Source: Tetragenococcus halophilus subsp. halophilus DSM 20339 (GTDB lineage Bacteria > Bacillota > Bacilli > Lactobacillales > Enterococcaceae). Taken from it: DNA of 64,000 bases. The stretch spans positions 124,001-188,000 of the forward strand of contig NZ_PXYA01000003.1 in the NCBI RefSeq assembly GCF_003841405.1, given 5' to 3'. Below the pieces are notes generated by a model that did no database searches, was not told the DNA's origin, and was given only the letters and a program-made list of their open reading frames with translations. Shown here piece after piece: positions 1 through 9,654 of this stretch. Positions within the stretch are counted from its first letter, which is position 1, and each line of letters begins with the position of its first letter. The position numbers were made by a program, and so were the translations under genes.

Positions 1-1300
1 ATGGGATAATCCAGTCAACTTTCTCAATTTCATCTAAAATATTTTGTCGGAATTGATCAATCGAAGCAAACCACTGCGGCGTTGCCCTAAAGATAACTGG
101 TTTTTTTGTGCGCCAATCATGAGGATAACTGTGGACATAAAAGTCAAGATTTAATAAAGCACCCTTTTCTTTTAATAAATCAGTTACCATGGGATTTGCT
201 TTATCATAAAAAATTCCTTCAAAACCTGGTGCTTCTTCGGTAAATACCCCTCGGCTATCAACCGGTGAGAGAACTGGAAGTCCGTACTTCTTAGCTACAT
301 AATAGTCATCTTCCCCATGACCAGGTGAAGTATGAACCAAACCTGTACCAGAATCTAAAGTGACATGATCTCCTAAAATAAGTAAAGAAGTACGATCGTA
401 AAAAGGATGTTGGGCTGTCATATTTTCCAACTGCTGTCCTTTAAATGCTTGTAGTATTTCTACATTATCCCAACCCAAAACTTCTTGTACTTCATCTAAT
501 AAGTCCTTAGCAACCACATACTTATTACCATCTGCATTGACTTGTACATAATTAAAATCTGGATGAACCGTAATTGCTAAGTTAGATGGAATTGTCCAAG
601 GTGTTGTTGTCCAAATAATAAAGGATGTATTTTCATCTAAAAGATCTTTACCATCTACTATTTGAAAACTAACATATATCGAAGGTGATTTGATATCTTT
701 ATACTCGATTTCTGCTTCTGCTAAAGATGACTCACTTGAAGGAGACCAATAAATTGGCTTCATTCCTTTATAAATATAACCTTTTTCGGCCATCTTACCA
801 AAGACACGAATTTCAGCTGCTTCATAGCTAGGAGCTAATGTTAGATAAGGGGCTTCCCACTCTCCTTGTACTCCTAAACGTTTGAAATCATCACGCTGTT
901 TATCAACTTGTGTCATCGCATATTCATAACATTTTTTCCGATACTCGGCAGTAGTCATTTCTTTTCTTTTAATGCCTTTATTCGCCAGTACTTGCTCGAC
1001 AGGAAGCCCATGTGTATCCCAACCAGGAACATAAGGTGCCCGGTAATCTGACATAGATTTTGCTCGGATGATAATATCCTTACTGATTTTATTTAACGCA
1101 TGACCAATATGAATATTTCCATTGGCAAAAGGCGGGCCATCGTGTAAAACAAAAGTAGGCTTGCCTTCGTTTATTTTTTGTCGTCTTTCGTAAATATTGT
1201 TTTCTTCCCATTCTTGTTGCCAATTTCCTTCACGGTTAGGTAGATTGCCGCGCATTGGAAATTTGGTCTTTCCTAAATGAAGTGTATCTTTCATTTTCAT
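1..1300 (-). CDS. ileS: Isoleucyl-tRNA synthetase (3' part cut by window edge)
   Basis: This gene charges tRNA-Ile with isoleucine in the cytoplasm. About 433 N-terminal residues are in the window; the rest, including the KMSKS loop, lies beyond position 1. The class I signature HIGH is seen at residues 64-67 in the context NGNIHIGHA, followed by [11 protein letters not shown], and the editing-domain motif TTTPWTIP is present further on. The start is the ATG at 1298-1300; GGAG lies 12 bases upstream, and a second ATG two codons inside fits less well. The gene sits at the end of the dcw cluster, as in other enterococci, behind its own T-box leader, so it is probably controlled by uncharged tRNA-Ile. 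Nothing looks damaged in the visible part. Confidence 0.97.
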   Translation of the reverse strand, partial: MKMKDTLHLGKTKFPMRGNLPNREGNWQQEWEENNIYERRQKINEGKPTFVLHDGPPFANGNIHIGHALNKISKDIIIRAKSMSDYRAPYVPGWDTHGLPVEQVLANKGIKRKEMTTAEYRKKCYEYAMTQVDKQRDDFKRLGVQGEWEAPYLTLAPSYEAAEIRVFGKMAEKGYIYKGMKPIYWSPSSESSLAEAEIEYKDIKSPSIYVSFQIVDGKDLLDENTSFIIWTTTPWTIPSNLAITVHPDFNYVQVNADGNKYVVAKDLLDEVQEVLGWDNVEILQAFKGQQLENMTAQHPFYDRTSLLILGDHVTLDSGTGLVHTSPGHGEDDYYVAKKYGLPVLSPVDSRGVFTEEAPGFEGIFYDKANPMVTDLLKEKGALLNLDFYVHSYPHDWRTKKPVIFRATPQWFASIDQFRQNILDEIEKVDWIIP

Positions 1301-1349
1301 TATAGTATCATTCTCCTTTATGGTTATTTTAGCAAATAAAATTGTACGA

Positions 1350-1555
1350 CAAAAAAACGCTCGCCCAAAAGGGACGAACGTGTCGTGGTACCACCCAAAG
1401 TTTAAAAATATTGCTATTTTCCTCTAGAATCTTTAACGAGATTACCCGTTATCCCCTAATTTTTAGTTCAGGAATAAGATTTGTAGATGATCTAACAAAA
1501 TGCAGAGTTTATCGGACTTTCACTATCACCGACTCGCTTTAAAAAATACAAACTG
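1350..1555 (-). promoter_or_regulatory. T-box leader of ileS
   Basis: The minus strand carries the T-box core GGGTGGTACCACG (1384-1396), which pairs with the acceptor end of uncharged tRNA. It is followed by a GC-rich hairpin (about 1357-1382) and a run of seven T, the intrinsic terminator. Upstream there is a stem I-like stretch with an AGTCGGTGATAGTGAAAGTCC segment reaching about 1545. The 5' boundary is estimated. Position directly before ileS makes tRNA-Ile the effector (inference). I did not fold the specifier loop, so the specifier codon is not assigned. Confidence 0.9.
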
Positions 1556-1572
1556 TTTTGCTGTTCTACTTA

Positions 1573-2334
1573 TTATCGACCGTATTCTTCTGTATCTTCA
1601 TGATCTTCTGTGGAAACTGGAACAACTCGATTGCTCGATTCCACAACCGACACATCTTCTTGTTCATCTTGTGTGTCTTGTTCTTCTGAAGAAGGTTGCT
1701 CAGTATCTACTTGTTCTGAGTTTACTTCAGAATCATTTTCCTTGTCAAGTTCTTCTGCCAATATTTCACGAAAAACTTCATGACTATCTTGTACATAACT
1801 TGAAAATGGCGCAAGAATCTCATCCCATTCAGGGCTTTTTACTTGTTCTAACTGCGTTTCAAGCATCAGAGATAGATTATTATGAAAGACCCTGGTTTTC
1901 TTTTTCAAGTCGTTGGTTTCTGTAGTCAATTCACGAGCTTTTTGTGTTGCGTCGCTTAGAATTTCTTTTGCTTTTTCTTGTGCCGCTTCAGTTAATTGAT
2001 TTGCTTGTTTTTCTGCATTGGCTACTAATTCGTCTGCTTTATTTTGAGCGGAAGTAACGACTACTTCAGATTCTTTATTCGCGCTTTTTTTCACTTTGTC
2101 TGCTGTATCTTGAGCGACAACAATCGATTGATTCAACGCATCTTTTAATTCATTGAAATATTCTAGTTTTTCTTCTGAGTGTTTCAATGATTTTTCTAAT
2201 TCTCGATTTCTTTGTACGACTTCTTCATAGTCCTTGACGATAATATCCAAAAAGTCGTCGACTTCATCTTTTTCGTAACCTCTCATTTTTGTTTGAAAGT
2301 TTTTATTTTGAATATCTAATGGAGTTAATGCCAT
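1573..2334 (-). CDS. divIVA: Cell-division/polar scaffold protein DivIVA
   Basis: DivIVA binds curved membrane at septa and poles and recruits division and wall proteins. The 253-residue protein has the typical N-terminal membrane-binding segment (residues 1-40, with [20 protein letters not shown]), then coiled coil from about 30 to 190 rich in Glu, Lys and Ala. It ends in a very acidic tail of about 50 residues ([14 protein letters not shown] and similar). The tail is longer and more acidic than in Bacillus DivIVA, which fits Enterococcus or Tetragenococcus. The start ATG has AGAGGTG about 7 bases upstream. The gene is downstream of ylmH by 19 bases and is the last gene before the ileS T-box. 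Confidence 0.96.
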   Translation of the reverse strand: MALTPLDIQNKNFQTKMRGYEKDEVDDFLDIIVKDYEEVVQRNRELEKSLKHSEEKLEYFNELKDALNQSIVVAQDTADKVKKSANKESEVVVTSAQNKADELVANAEKQANQLTEAAQEKAKEILSDATQKARELTTETNDLKKKTRVFHNNLSLMLETQLEQVKSPEWDEILAPFSSYVQDSHEVFREILAEELDKENDSEVNSEQVDTEQPSSEEQDTQDEQEDVSVVESSNRVVPVSTEDHEDTEEYGR

Positions 2335-2353
2335 TTTTATACACCTCTTTATT

Positions 2354-3136
2354 TTATTTACGTAAAACGCCTAGATCCAAGCGGATTTTCCCTTTTTTGG
2401 TTGTACCTTCTATCACTTGAATCTGCAAACGACCAAAACCTCGTATAGATACAATATCTAAAAGATCCAATACAAAATCTGGCCGTTGCGTTGGCGCCCA
2501 GTTTACTTTCACTTTTCCTGTTTCAGTTAACTGCTTTGCACGTTGCCTTGAGATATTAAATACCGTTGAGATTACATTATCCAAGCGCAAAGAGCTTACA
2601 GTTGTATTTTCATTGGTCCATCCATCTTTGGGTATTAAAATATCTACATAAGATAGCTCTTCTAACCGAACTTTTACATTGCCTATTTTGCTTAATTGTA
2701 ATTGAACATAACTGCTAATTTCTTTAGCAATAAAGACTTGCCAATTTTCCCCATCTGATATAATATCTCCCAGAAATTCTCTTCGAATACCTGTACCAAC
2801 CAAACTCCCTAATATTTTTCCGTGACTCAACACAGTAAATTTCTTAGGATAATGAACATTAAATAAATCAATTTCAAAATCTTCTTGGCTGGGTTCATAG
2901 TAATTAGGAAAAATTAAACAGCGACTTCTTTCTGCCTCTTCATATCCTCCAAAAAACCGAAATTTCAGTTCTGATTCTTGCCTTACAAGCGTTTCTAGAA
3001 TAAATGCTTGTCGAGGATCCAAAAACTCGGTCAGTACTGGAGCATACTGCATATTTACTTGTTCGATCCAATCTTCTACGGTATCAATAAACGGGCGTTC
3101 TTCGCTTCTAAAATGCTGATATACGTTTGCATCCAT
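2354..3136 (-). CDS. ylmH: YlmH, S4-domain RNA-binding protein
   Basis: This is the RNA-binding protein of the dcw cluster. Family members bind the large ribosomal subunit and take part in quality control of stalled peptides; the division link is from position. The 260-residue length is normal. An S4 fold occupies about residues 180-245 ([20 protein letters not shown], then GKVKVNW and a basic ending). The start ATG follows GGGAGGGAAAGTA. It lies 15 bases after yggT and 19 before divIVA, so it is co-transcribed. Confidence 0.94.
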   Translation of the reverse strand: MDANVYQHFRSEERPFIDTVEDWIEQVNMQYAPVLTEFLDPRQAFILETLVRQESELKFRFFGGYEEAERSRCLIFPNYYEPSQEDFEIDLFNVHYPKKFTVLSHGKILGSLVGTGIRREFLGDIISDGENWQVFIAKEISSYVQLQLSKIGNVKVRLEELSYVDILIPKDGWTNENTTVSSLRLDNVISTVFNISRQRAKQLTETGKVKVNWAPTQRPDFVLDLLDIVSIRGFGRLQIQVIEGTTKKGKIRLDLGVLRK

Positions 3137-3151
3137 TACTTTCCCTCCCCG

Positions 3152-3421
3152 TTAAAAGATCGATCCAATAATAAGAGATAGTGCTTGTACAGCCAGTTGA
3201 AGAACAATAATAGCAAAAGCTATATTAAAATTGACAGGACCAAGTGATAAATTTAAATGGTCAAATAAACTCAAATATGGTTCACATATTTTACGTAGGA
3301 AGCGACCAATGGCAGAATCATAACCACCTGGAAACCAAGATAAAAGTGCATATACTACAAGTAAAATTGTATACAAATATGCAATATCATTTATTAAACT
3401 GACTAATCGATAAATTACGAT
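3152..3421 (-). CDS. yggT: YggT/YlmG family small membrane protein, probable AUC start
   Basis: YggT proteins are small membrane proteins with two transmembrane helices and an SWFPG motif, found next to sepF in Gram-positive division clusters. Here the motif ALLSWFPGG and a second hydrophobic stretch at the C-terminus are clear. The first conventional start codon, TTG at 3376, gives 74 residues, has no Shine-Dalgarno, and cuts the first helix short. The frame is open back to the sepF stop. Within that stretch an ATC at 3419-3421 lies 7 bases after GGAGGAGG and gives 89 residues beginning IVIYRLVSL, which restores a full first helix. I therefore annotate an AUC start. A start at ATT two codons later is the alternative. 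Confidence 0.8.
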   Translation of the reverse strand: MVIYRLVSLINDIAYLYTILLVVYALLSWFPGGYDSAIGRFLRKICEPYLSLFDHLNLSLGPVNFNIAFAIIVLQLAVQALSLIIGSIF

Positions 3422-3439
3422 GTTATTTCCTCCTCCAGG

Positions 3440-4066
3440 CTATAAATCAAACAAATTACTTTCGACTAATGATTGTGCTGTACCATCAATTTCAACTTCT
3501 TTTGGTGTACACAAAAATATTTCATCGGCCACCCGTTTGATATCTCCATCTTCAGCGTACACAGTGCCTGTTAAGAAATCAACAATACGACGAGCTTGCT
3601 GCTCTTCAATCAAGCGAAAGTTAACTAGAACCGATTCACCACCAATAACATGTTTAGCAATCGTCATTGCTTCCGAGTAAGCCCTAGGTTCGATAATCAT
3701 AATCTTACCTGATTGACTTTTTTGCGTTTGCTTTACTTGGTTTGCTTTCATCGCCACAACATTGTTATCGGATCGATTAGGTGCTTGTTGTTTAGGACTT
3801 TGCTCATTATTGCTAGTTTTTGTCGTAGGTGAATTTGCTTGCATTTGTTTTTTAGGTTGTGATTTTGTTTGTACTGGTTTTCGAACAGCCGGCCCGTTAG
3901 AAGCTTGTGGCTGTGGTTTTTTAGGCTGACTCTTTACCGTTTTGTTAACCGGTGCAGCACTACTTTGCCGTGGTGGTACTGATTTATTTTGCCCTGTTTG
4001 ATAACTGTTTGTATACTCTTCATCTTCCAAACCGAAAAAGTTTGAAACTTTCTCCATAAATGACAT
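3440..4066 (-). CDS. sepF: Cell division protein SepF
   Basis: SepF polymerises, binds membrane by its N-terminal helix and anchors FtsZ. The 208 residues begin with the membrane helix MSFMEKVSNFFGLEDEEY. A long linker rich in Gln, Pro, Lys and Ser follows (about 20-115), then the SepF core from IMIIEPRAYSEA to the end with VNFRLIEEQQARRIVDFL. The linker is longer than in Bacillus SepF. The start ATG is preceded by GAGGAGGGCGTGCT. It is 14 bases downstream of ylmE and its TAG stop is in the same frame as yggT. Confidence 0.95.
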   Translation of the reverse strand: MSFMEKVSNFFGLEDEEYTNSYQTGQNKSVPPRQSSAAPVNKTVKSQPKKPQPQASNGPAVRKPVQTKSQPKKQMQANSPTTKTSNNEQSPKQQAPNRSDNNVVAMKANQVKQTQKSQSGKIMIIEPRAYSEAMTIAKHVIGGESVLVNFRLIEEQQARRIVDFLTGTVYAEDGDIKRVADEIFLCTPKEVEIDGTAQSLVESNLFDL

Positions 4067-4080
4067 AGCACGCCCTCCTC

Positions 4081-4755
4081 CTAATCCTTGAATAAAGCTG
4101 TACCCACTCTGATAAATGTTGCCCCTTCTTGAATTGCAACTGAAAAATCATTACTCATTCCCATACTTGTTTGGGTACAAGGTGCAAAAGATAAATTCTT
4201 TTTTTGAATTGTTTCTTGTAACTTTTTCAACTTAGCAAAAATTTCATGTTGTTCTTTTTTACTTGAATTTAGCGGAGCCATCGTCATTAAGCCGACAACT
4301 TTTATTTTATCAAGCGTTTTTAACTGTTCAATAAAATCCAGCAAGTTTTCAGAAGTAACGCCTTGTTTTGACGACTCACCACTCACATTAACCTCTACAA
4401 AACAATAAATTGTCTTTTCTGCTCTTTTTTGGATTTCATTGGCTAGTTTTATACTATCCAAAGCATGAAAAAAGTCAATCTCATTTATGACTGATTTCAC
4501 CTTTCTACGTTGCAAATTACCAACAAAATGCCAGGAAAGATTAGTAAAATCACGCATCTTTTCCTTTTTGCTTAAAAATTGGTCTACTCGGTTTTCAGCT
4601 AAATGGTCCACACCCTGTTTAGCTAATTCTATGGTTTGACCAAGATCTACAGACTTTGTCACACCCACCAATGTAACATCTGAGCGCAAACGTGAAACAA
4701 GAGCACAGGAATCCTGCATCTCTTGCTTAACCTTACGCAAGTTATCAGAAATCAT
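4081..4755 (-). CDS. ylmE: YlmE/YggS family pyridoxal-phosphate homeostasis protein
   Basis: This PLP-binding TIM-barrel protein buffers free pyridoxal phosphate; it is not known to catalyse a reaction. Its 224 residues match the family. The PLP lysine is in VGVTKSVD (about residue 34), and the family signature GLMTMAPL and the ending EGATFIRVGTALF are present. It lies between ftsZ (14 bases) and sepF (14 bases), as in most Firmicute dcw clusters. Confidence 0.94.
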   Translation of the reverse strand: MISDNLRKVKQEMQDSCALVSRLRSDVTLVGVTKSVDLGQTIELAKQGVDHLAENRVDQFLSKKEKMRDFTNLSWHFVGNLQRRKVKSVINEIDFFHALDSIKLANEIQKRAEKTIYCFVEVNVSGESSKQGVTSENLLDFIEQLKTLDKIKVVGLMTMAPLNSSKKEQHEIFAKLKKLQETIQKKNLSFAPCTQTSMGMSNDFSVAIQEGATFIRVGTALFKD

Positions 4756-4769
4756 GTGCTCTTCCCCCT

Positions 4770-6005
4770 TTATCTTTTACGACGGAAAAATGGTGGTGTA
4801 TCTAACTCGTCATCATCTGATTTTGATGTTTCTCGTCTGAAAGTATCAAAATCTTTTTTTTCGATTTCTTCATATTGAGTATCATCGATCTTGGGACGAA
4901 CATTTTCTTCTTTTCGAATATCCCAATCAGAAAAATCATTTTCTTCTTTTTGCTTAGGTTGTGCTTGATCCATGTCAAAAATTGGTCTTTTCTCGCTTGC
5001 TTGATTTTGGTTTTGTCTAGAAGCGCGTCCGGGCTTTTTTTCGCTTTTTGTAGGGTCGATGCCTGTTGCAATGACAGTCACACGAATTTCATCTTCTAGA
5101 TCTTCACTGATAGAAGTTCCTAAAATAATATTCACATCACCGGTGGAAGCACCAGCAACAATATCAGAAGCATCTTGTGCTTCAAATAAAGTCATATCCA
5201 AACCGCCTGTGATATTAAGTAAAACTTGTTCTGCTCCGTCAATCGATGTTTCTAATAGCGGAGAAGAAATAGCTTTTTTAGTAGCTTCTACAACACGTTC
5301 TTCACCACTGGCAATACCAATGCCCATAAGTGCTGTTCCTTGGCTTTTCATTACTGTTTTTACGTCGGCAAAGTCTAGATTGACATAGCCAGGAGCAGTA
5401 ATTAAATCAGAAATTCCTTGAACACCTTGACGTAAAACATTGTCTGCTTCACGGAAAGCTTCAAGCATTGGCGTCTTTTTATCAACAACTTCTAACAAAC
5501 GATTATTTGAAATAATTAGTAAAGTATCTACATTTTCTTTTAATTTTGCAATACCTTCTGCCGCAAAATGACCACGTTTAGGTCCTTCAAAAGTAAATGG
5601 CCGGGTTACAACACCGACTGTCAAAGCATCTAATTCTTTAGCAATACCTGCTACAATCGGAGCAGCTCCGGTACCTGTGCCGCCTCCCATACCAGCAGTA
5701 ATAAAAATCATATCCGCTCCGCCTAAGGCTTCGCGAATAGCATCTTCACTTTCTTCAGCTGATTTTTCTCCAACTTCAGGCTGGGAACCAGCGCCTAAAC
5801 CTTGCGTAAATTTTGGCCCTAATTGAATAACGGTCTCTGCTTTTGAATTTTTTAAAGCTTGTACATCTGTGTTGACAGCAATAAATTCAACACCTTTAAC
5901 ATTTTCTTCAATCATTCGATTTACCGCGTTGCCGCCACCGCCGCCAACGCCGATCACTTTGATCACTGCGCCCTCATTGACGTTATTATCCATTGAAAAT
6001 TCCAT
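4770..6005 (-). CDS. ftsZ: Cell division GTPase FtsZ
   Basis: FtsZ is the tubulin-like GTPase that forms the Z ring. The 411-residue protein shows the glycine-rich start of the fold ([13 protein letters not shown], about residues 20-33), the GTP signature [10 protein letters not shown] at about 107-116, and the synergy-loop region with [11 protein letters not shown]. After about residue 320 comes a variable, charged linker. It ends in the conserved C-terminal peptide [14 protein letters not shown], which binds FtsA and SepF. The first ATG has AGGGAG 7 bases upstream; a second ATG four codons in is less likely. It follows ftsA by 23 bases. Confidence 0.98.
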   Translation of the reverse strand: MEFSMDNNVNEGAVIKVIGVGGGGGNAVNRMIEENVKGVEFIAVNTDVQALKNSKAETVIQLGPKFTQGLGAGSQPEVGEKSAEESEDAIREALGGADMIFITAGMGGGTGTGAAPIVAGIAKELDALTVGVVTRPFTFEGPKRGHFAAEGIAKLKENVDTLLIISNNRLLEVVDKKTPMLEAFREADNVLRQGVQGISDLITAPGYVNLDFADVKTVMKSQGTALMGIGIASGEERVVEATKKAISSPLLETSIDGAEQVLLNITGGLDMTLFEAQDASDIVAGASTGDVNIILGTSISEDLEDEIRVTVIATGIDPTKSEKKPGRASRQNQNQASEKRPIFDMDQAQPKQKEENDFSDWDIRKEENVRPKIDDTQYEEIEKKDFDTFRRETSKSDDDELDTPPFFRRKR

Positions 6006-6028
6006 AATCTATCTCCCTTTCGCGCTTG

Positions 6029-7357
6029 TTATTCAAAAATATTCGAGAAAAAGTTTTTGACTTTATCGCCAAGTCCTTCTTTTTCTTCTGCTTCATCTGC
6101 TTCTTGATAATCTGGTTCTTCTGGTTCATATGTCGGTTGTTCGTAAACCGCTTCTCTGGTATAAGTTTGCGAACTTTGCTCAACTTGAGTTGTTTCACCC
6201 GTTACTGCACTTTTAGTTAATTGGTAAACTTCTCCAAGTTCAGCAGCATATTCCAGGATACTGATAACATTTGTAAAAACTGGGTTTCGAAGCCCCATAT
6301 GATTTGGTACATGTAGTTTTACATTAACACCAAATATCTCTTGCGCCAGATCGACCACTCCTGGAAGACTTGCTGCACCCCCAGATAAAATGACCCCACC
6401 TGGTAATTCTAGGGCTTCGATTTCATCAAGAGCATCTTTTGCTTTTATAAAGATCTGTTCAATACGAGCTTCGATAATTTCAGATAAATAACGTTCATCA
6501 ACATTTACCGGTTCTGCTTGTCCGATAATATCTACCGGAAATTCCTCACTGGTAGAAGTTCTTTCAGGATAAGCATCTCCGTAATTGATTTTCAGTGCTT
6601 CAGCATTGTTAAACGATGTATTCAACACGGTAGAAATGTCTTTTGTGACAAATTCTCCGCCCTCTTGATCCACATAAGTAAATTTTAATTGTTTATCATG
6701 CATGACAGCAGCTGTAGTCTTTCCACCACCGAGATCAATAACCGTCGTGCCAAAATCTTGTTCACCATCTGAAAGAATCGAACTGGTTAGTGCTAATGGT
6801 GTAATAACCATTTCATTTATATATAAACCTGCTTCTTCTACACATTTGCGAACATTATGAATCACTGTTTTGGGGCCAGTAAAAATCAAGCCATTCATCT
6901 CTAAACGTACGCCAATCATGCCTCTAGGATCTTTGATTCCTTCAAAGCCATCAACTGTAAAGTCTTGTGGCAAGATCGTAATAATTTGTCTTTCAGGAGG
7001 GATAGAACGGACAAGCGCTGCTGAAGCTACATTACGCACATCTTCATCTGTAATTTCTTTTGACTCATTATTAACAGCGATCATACCTTGACAATTTTCA
7101 ACTTCTAAAAGATTGGCAGGCAAACCAACACAGACATTACGGATTTGTATTCCGGCATTCTCCTCTGCTTGAGCAATTGCTCGCTGAATTGCTTGAACTG
7201 TTTTATCAATATCAATCACAATACCGCGATTGATCCCTTCTGATTTTGCATTTCCTACACCAATAATGTTCATTTGGCCTTCTATATATTCAGCTACAAC
7301 AACTTTAACTGAAGTTGTACCGATATCTAGGCCAACATACATTCCAGTTTTTGCCAT
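6029..7357 (-). CDS. ftsA: Cell division protein FtsA
   Basis: FtsA is an actin-like ATPase that ties FtsZ filaments to the membrane. The 442 residues begin with the phosphate-1 motif GLDIGTTSVKVVV and contain TVIDLGGGKTTAAV (phosphate 2) and GGVILSGGAASLPG (adenosine motif). A Glu- and Tyr-rich linker leads to the amphipathic membrane helix GLGDKVKNFFSNIF at the very end. The ATG has GTAGGAGG about 11 bases upstream. The 170-base gap to ftsQ holds a possible promoter. Confidence 0.97.
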   Translation of the reverse strand: MAKTGMYVGLDIGTTSVKVVVAEYIEGQMNIIGVGNAKSEGINRGIVIDIDKTVQAIQRAIAQAEENAGIQIRNVCVGLPANLLEVENCQGMIAVNNESKEITDEDVRNVASAALVRSIPPERQIITILPQDFTVDGFEGIKDPRGMIGVRLEMNGLIFTGPKTVIHNVRKCVEEAGLYINEMVITPLALTSSILSDGEQDFGTTVIDLGGGKTTAAVMHDKQLKFTYVDQEGGEFVTKDISTVLNTSFNNAEALKINYGDAYPERTSTSEEFPVDIIGQAEPVNVDERYLSEIIEARIEQIFIKAKDALDEIEALELPGGVILSGGAASLPGVVDLAQEIFGVNVKLHVPNHMGLRNPVFTNVISILEYAAELGEVYQLTKSAVTGETTQVEQSSQTYTREAVYEQPTYEPEEPDYQEADEAEEKEGLGDKVKNFFSNIFE

Positions 7358-7450
7358 GGATGGGATTCCCTCCTACTTTTTTACCTACTATCGAGAACAA
7401 ATAACGTTCATATTTATTTTTATAAAATCTCCTTATATTCACTGTCACTA

Positions 7451-7480
7451 ATTTTACCATAGTTCAAGCGTTTTGAGAAA
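7451..7480 (-). promoter_or_regulatory. Possible ftsA promoter (extended -10)
   Basis: In the only sizeable gap inside the dcw cluster the minus strand reads TGGTAAAAT, a TG-extended -10 box (TAAAAT at 7451-7456). A weak -35 (TTTCTC, 7475-7480) lies 18 bases upstream. It would allow ftsA-ftsZ to be expressed separately from the upstream wall genes. The -35 match is poor, so this is tentative. Confidence 0.35.
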
Positions 7481-7527
7481 GAAGTTAATGAAAAATATTC
7501 AGATATTTATAGGAAAAATTATATTTT

Positions 7528-8529
7528 TTATTCTGAAGCTTCTTGTTCTTTGTCATCTTCTTCATTTTTTTCATCATAAGGACGTGCAAAAATACCCACT
7601 TCCATATCAATTATACCTTTTTCATCCATTTCCTCTGCAACCTGTGGATAGTATTCCATCTGTTGATCCATATTCGAGACATTAAGGATCACGCGGTTGC
7701 CATCGTTCATGAAAATAGTGATTAATTCATCATTATCTTCAGTCGGCGTATAATTAATTTGGGAAACACCACTCTGTATTTCTTTTGGTAGCTCATAATA
7801 ATTTTGGATCGTTGCCATAATGTGATCTTGCTCTTTAAAATCTTCCAATATGACCTTTTCTTTATCCGCTTTTTCCTGGGGTTCTTGAACAGTTTGTCCA
7901 TTTTCTAAAATAGGAAAGTATTTACCATCTTTAGCCAATAACGAAACCTCTTGATGTTCGGTTACATTAATTTTGAATTGATTTAATGAAGAAAAACTGA
8001 TTTTAGCGTCTTTTATCCTCGGAAAGTTATGAATTAACCTTCTAGTAAATTGATCTCGATCAAAATATTGACTCCACAGATTTTGATTCAGCTGTAAACC
8101 TGAAGAAGCAATGATTTCTTTTGAAGCAACATTTTGATTTCCTGCTACTTCAACCTTAGCTAAACTATTCAGTGGCGAAACATAGTAAAGAGTAAGCAGA
8201 AGTGGTACGGCAAAAATCGTTACGATCGTAATTAAACGTTTATGTAATTTTTTATTCCGATAACTCTTTAACTTAGGAAGTCGATCAGCAAAAGAAACAC
8301 GTTCTTTTTTTCCGGCTTCTTCAAAATTTGTTTTTGTCGACGGATCTTCTTCTACTGTTTTAGGATTTTCTAAGTTTGTTTCTTGATTAGTTTCGCTTGT
8401 TTTTGAATTTTTTTCTTCATTGCCTCGTTCTTTTAAATAATGCAAGTGTTCTTTTTGCCAAGGAGTTAATTCATCTTGATTATCGACTTCTTTTGAAGAA
8501 TTACGATCACGCTTGTCTCTTTTACTGAT
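7528..8529 (-). CDS. ftsQ: Cell division protein DivIB/FtsQ, probable AUC start
   Basis: DivIB joins FtsL and DivIC in the divisome. From the AUC start proposed here it has 333 residues. There is a charged cytoplasmic N-terminus (about 1-95), one membrane helix (LITIVTIFAVPLLLTLYYV), a POTRA domain (LAKVEVAGNQNVASKEII onward), the beta domain, and an acidic tail ending EEDDKEQEASE. The frame is open from the murG stop (8563-8565) and has no ATG, GTG or TTG before TTG 8445, which lacks a Shine-Dalgarno. The ATC at 8527-8529 lies 8 bases after AGGAGG and gives ISKRDKRD. The upstream extension includes ELTPWQKEH, which resembles the LTPWQ motif near the N-terminus of enterococcal DivIB. Confidence 0.88.
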   Translation of the reverse strand: MSKRDKRDRNSSKEVDNQDELTPWQKEHLHYLKERGNEEKNSKTSETNQETNLENPKTVEEDPSTKTNFEEAGKKERVSFADRLPKLKSYRNKKLHKRLITIVTIFAVPLLLTLYYVSPLNSLAKVEVAGNQNVASKEIIASSGLQLNQNLWSQYFDRDQFTRRLIHNFPRIKDAKISFSSLNQFKINVTEHQEVSLLAKDGKYFPILENGQTVQEPQEKADKEKVILEDFKEQDHIMATIQNYYELPKEIQSGVSQINYTPTEDNDELITIFMNDGNRVILNVSNMDQQMEYYPQVAEEMDEKGIIDMEVGIFARPYDEKNEEDDKEQEASE

Positions 8530-8562
8530 AGTGTTCGCCTCCTTTGCTAGATTTTCTTTATT

Positions 8563-9654
8563 TTAAATAATTGACTGCACCAATTGATATAAACGTTGCG
8601 CTGCATCTGGTATCCCTTGTTTTTTTGATTCTGCTGCCATTTGTTGTAAAAGTGTATCATCTTCCATAATTTCATCTACGGTAGCGACTAAGTTCTCAGC
8701 TGTCAATTGGTCGTCTTTAATCATTTTAGCGGCCCCATTATTGACTAAACTCATTGCATTTTTTGCTTGGTGATCATTAGTTACATAAGGACTCGGGATT
8801 AAAACAGCAGGTAAACCTAAACCCGTAAATTCAGCAATTGAAGTTGCCCCGGCACGACCAACTAATAACTCACAATTAGCCATTACTTCTGTCATATTTT
8901 TTATATAGGGCTTTATACTAATATTGGTAAAAGCATCTTTAGTCATGCCAATTGTTTCATTAATTTCTTCGTAGTAGCGTTCTCCGGAAGCATAAAGAAT
9001 TTGATAGTCTTTTTTAGCAAATTCAGGAATTGCAGCTACTATGGCTTGGTTGATCTTTAATGCGCCTTGGCTACCTCCAAACACTAAAAGTGTCTTCTTT
9101 TCTGGGTCAAGATCAAAATCGCGTAACAAGTCCGAACGCTGTATTCCAACAATTTCCTGTGCTCTAGGATTTCCTACTAGAACGGTTTTATCTTTAGGAA
9201 AATATTGCGCTGCATCTTTAAAGGCAATACCCACTTTATCAACATAACGAGCTAAAAACTTATTGGTAATTCCTGGCACGCTATTTTGCTCATGAACCAC
9301 TGTAGGAACATTTAATTTGGAAGCCGCATAAACAACAGCACCTGAAACATAGCCACCTGTTCCGATGACCACATCTGGTTGAAAATCCTTGATTATTTTT
9401 TTGGCTTGTCGAATACTTTTTAAGAACAATTGAATCGTTTTAAAGTTTTCAAAAGTTAGTTTGCGTTTAAAGCCTTGAATTTCTAAAGTTAGAAAAGGAA
9501 TATCTGTTTGCGGTAAAATTTTGTTCTCCATCCCTCGTTTTGCACCTACATACAAGAAGGAAGAGTCTGAACTAATTTTTTTTACATAGTTGATAAAAGC
9601 TAGTCCAGGATAAATATGACCGCCTGTGCCTCCGCCTGTAACTAATATTTTCAT
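8563..9654 (-). CDS. murG: MurG, lipid II synthase
   Basis: MurG transfers GlcNAc from UDP-GlcNAc to lipid I, giving lipid II on the inner face of the membrane. The 363 residues fit the family. The N-terminal glycine-rich loop [12 protein letters not shown] (residues 6-17), the second loop in FGGSQGA, and the UDP-GlcNAc-binding stretch [24 protein letters not shown] are intact. The start ATG overlaps the murD stop by 4 bases, indicating translational coupling. Confidence 0.97.
   Translation of the reverse strand: MKILVTGGGTGGHIYPGLAFINYVKKISSDSSFLYVGAKRGMENKILPQTDIPFLTLEIQGFKRKLTFENFKTIQLFLKSIRQAKKIIKDFQPDVVIGTGGYVSGAVVYAASKLNVPTVVHEQNSVPGITNKFLARYVDKVGIAFKDAAQYFPKDKTVLVGNPRAQEIVGIQRSDLLRDFDLDPEKKTLLVFGGSQGALKINQAIVAAIPEFAKKDYQILYASGERYYEEINETIGMTKDAFTNISIKPYIKNMTEVMANCELLVGRAGATSIAEFTGLGLPAVLIPSPYVTNDHQAKNAMSLVNNGAAKMIKDDQLTAENLVATVDEIMEDDTLLQQMAAESKKQGIPDAAQRLYQLVQSII

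Noticed and set aside
1500-1925. Open frame on the plus strand over the divIVA 3' part
   Set aside because: Antisense shadow without ribosome-binding site; the minus-strand DivIVA is unmistakable.
4802-5071. Open frame within the ftsZ 3' end, same strand
   Set aside because: Out-of-frame, lysine-rich shadow of the FtsZ linker with no start signal.
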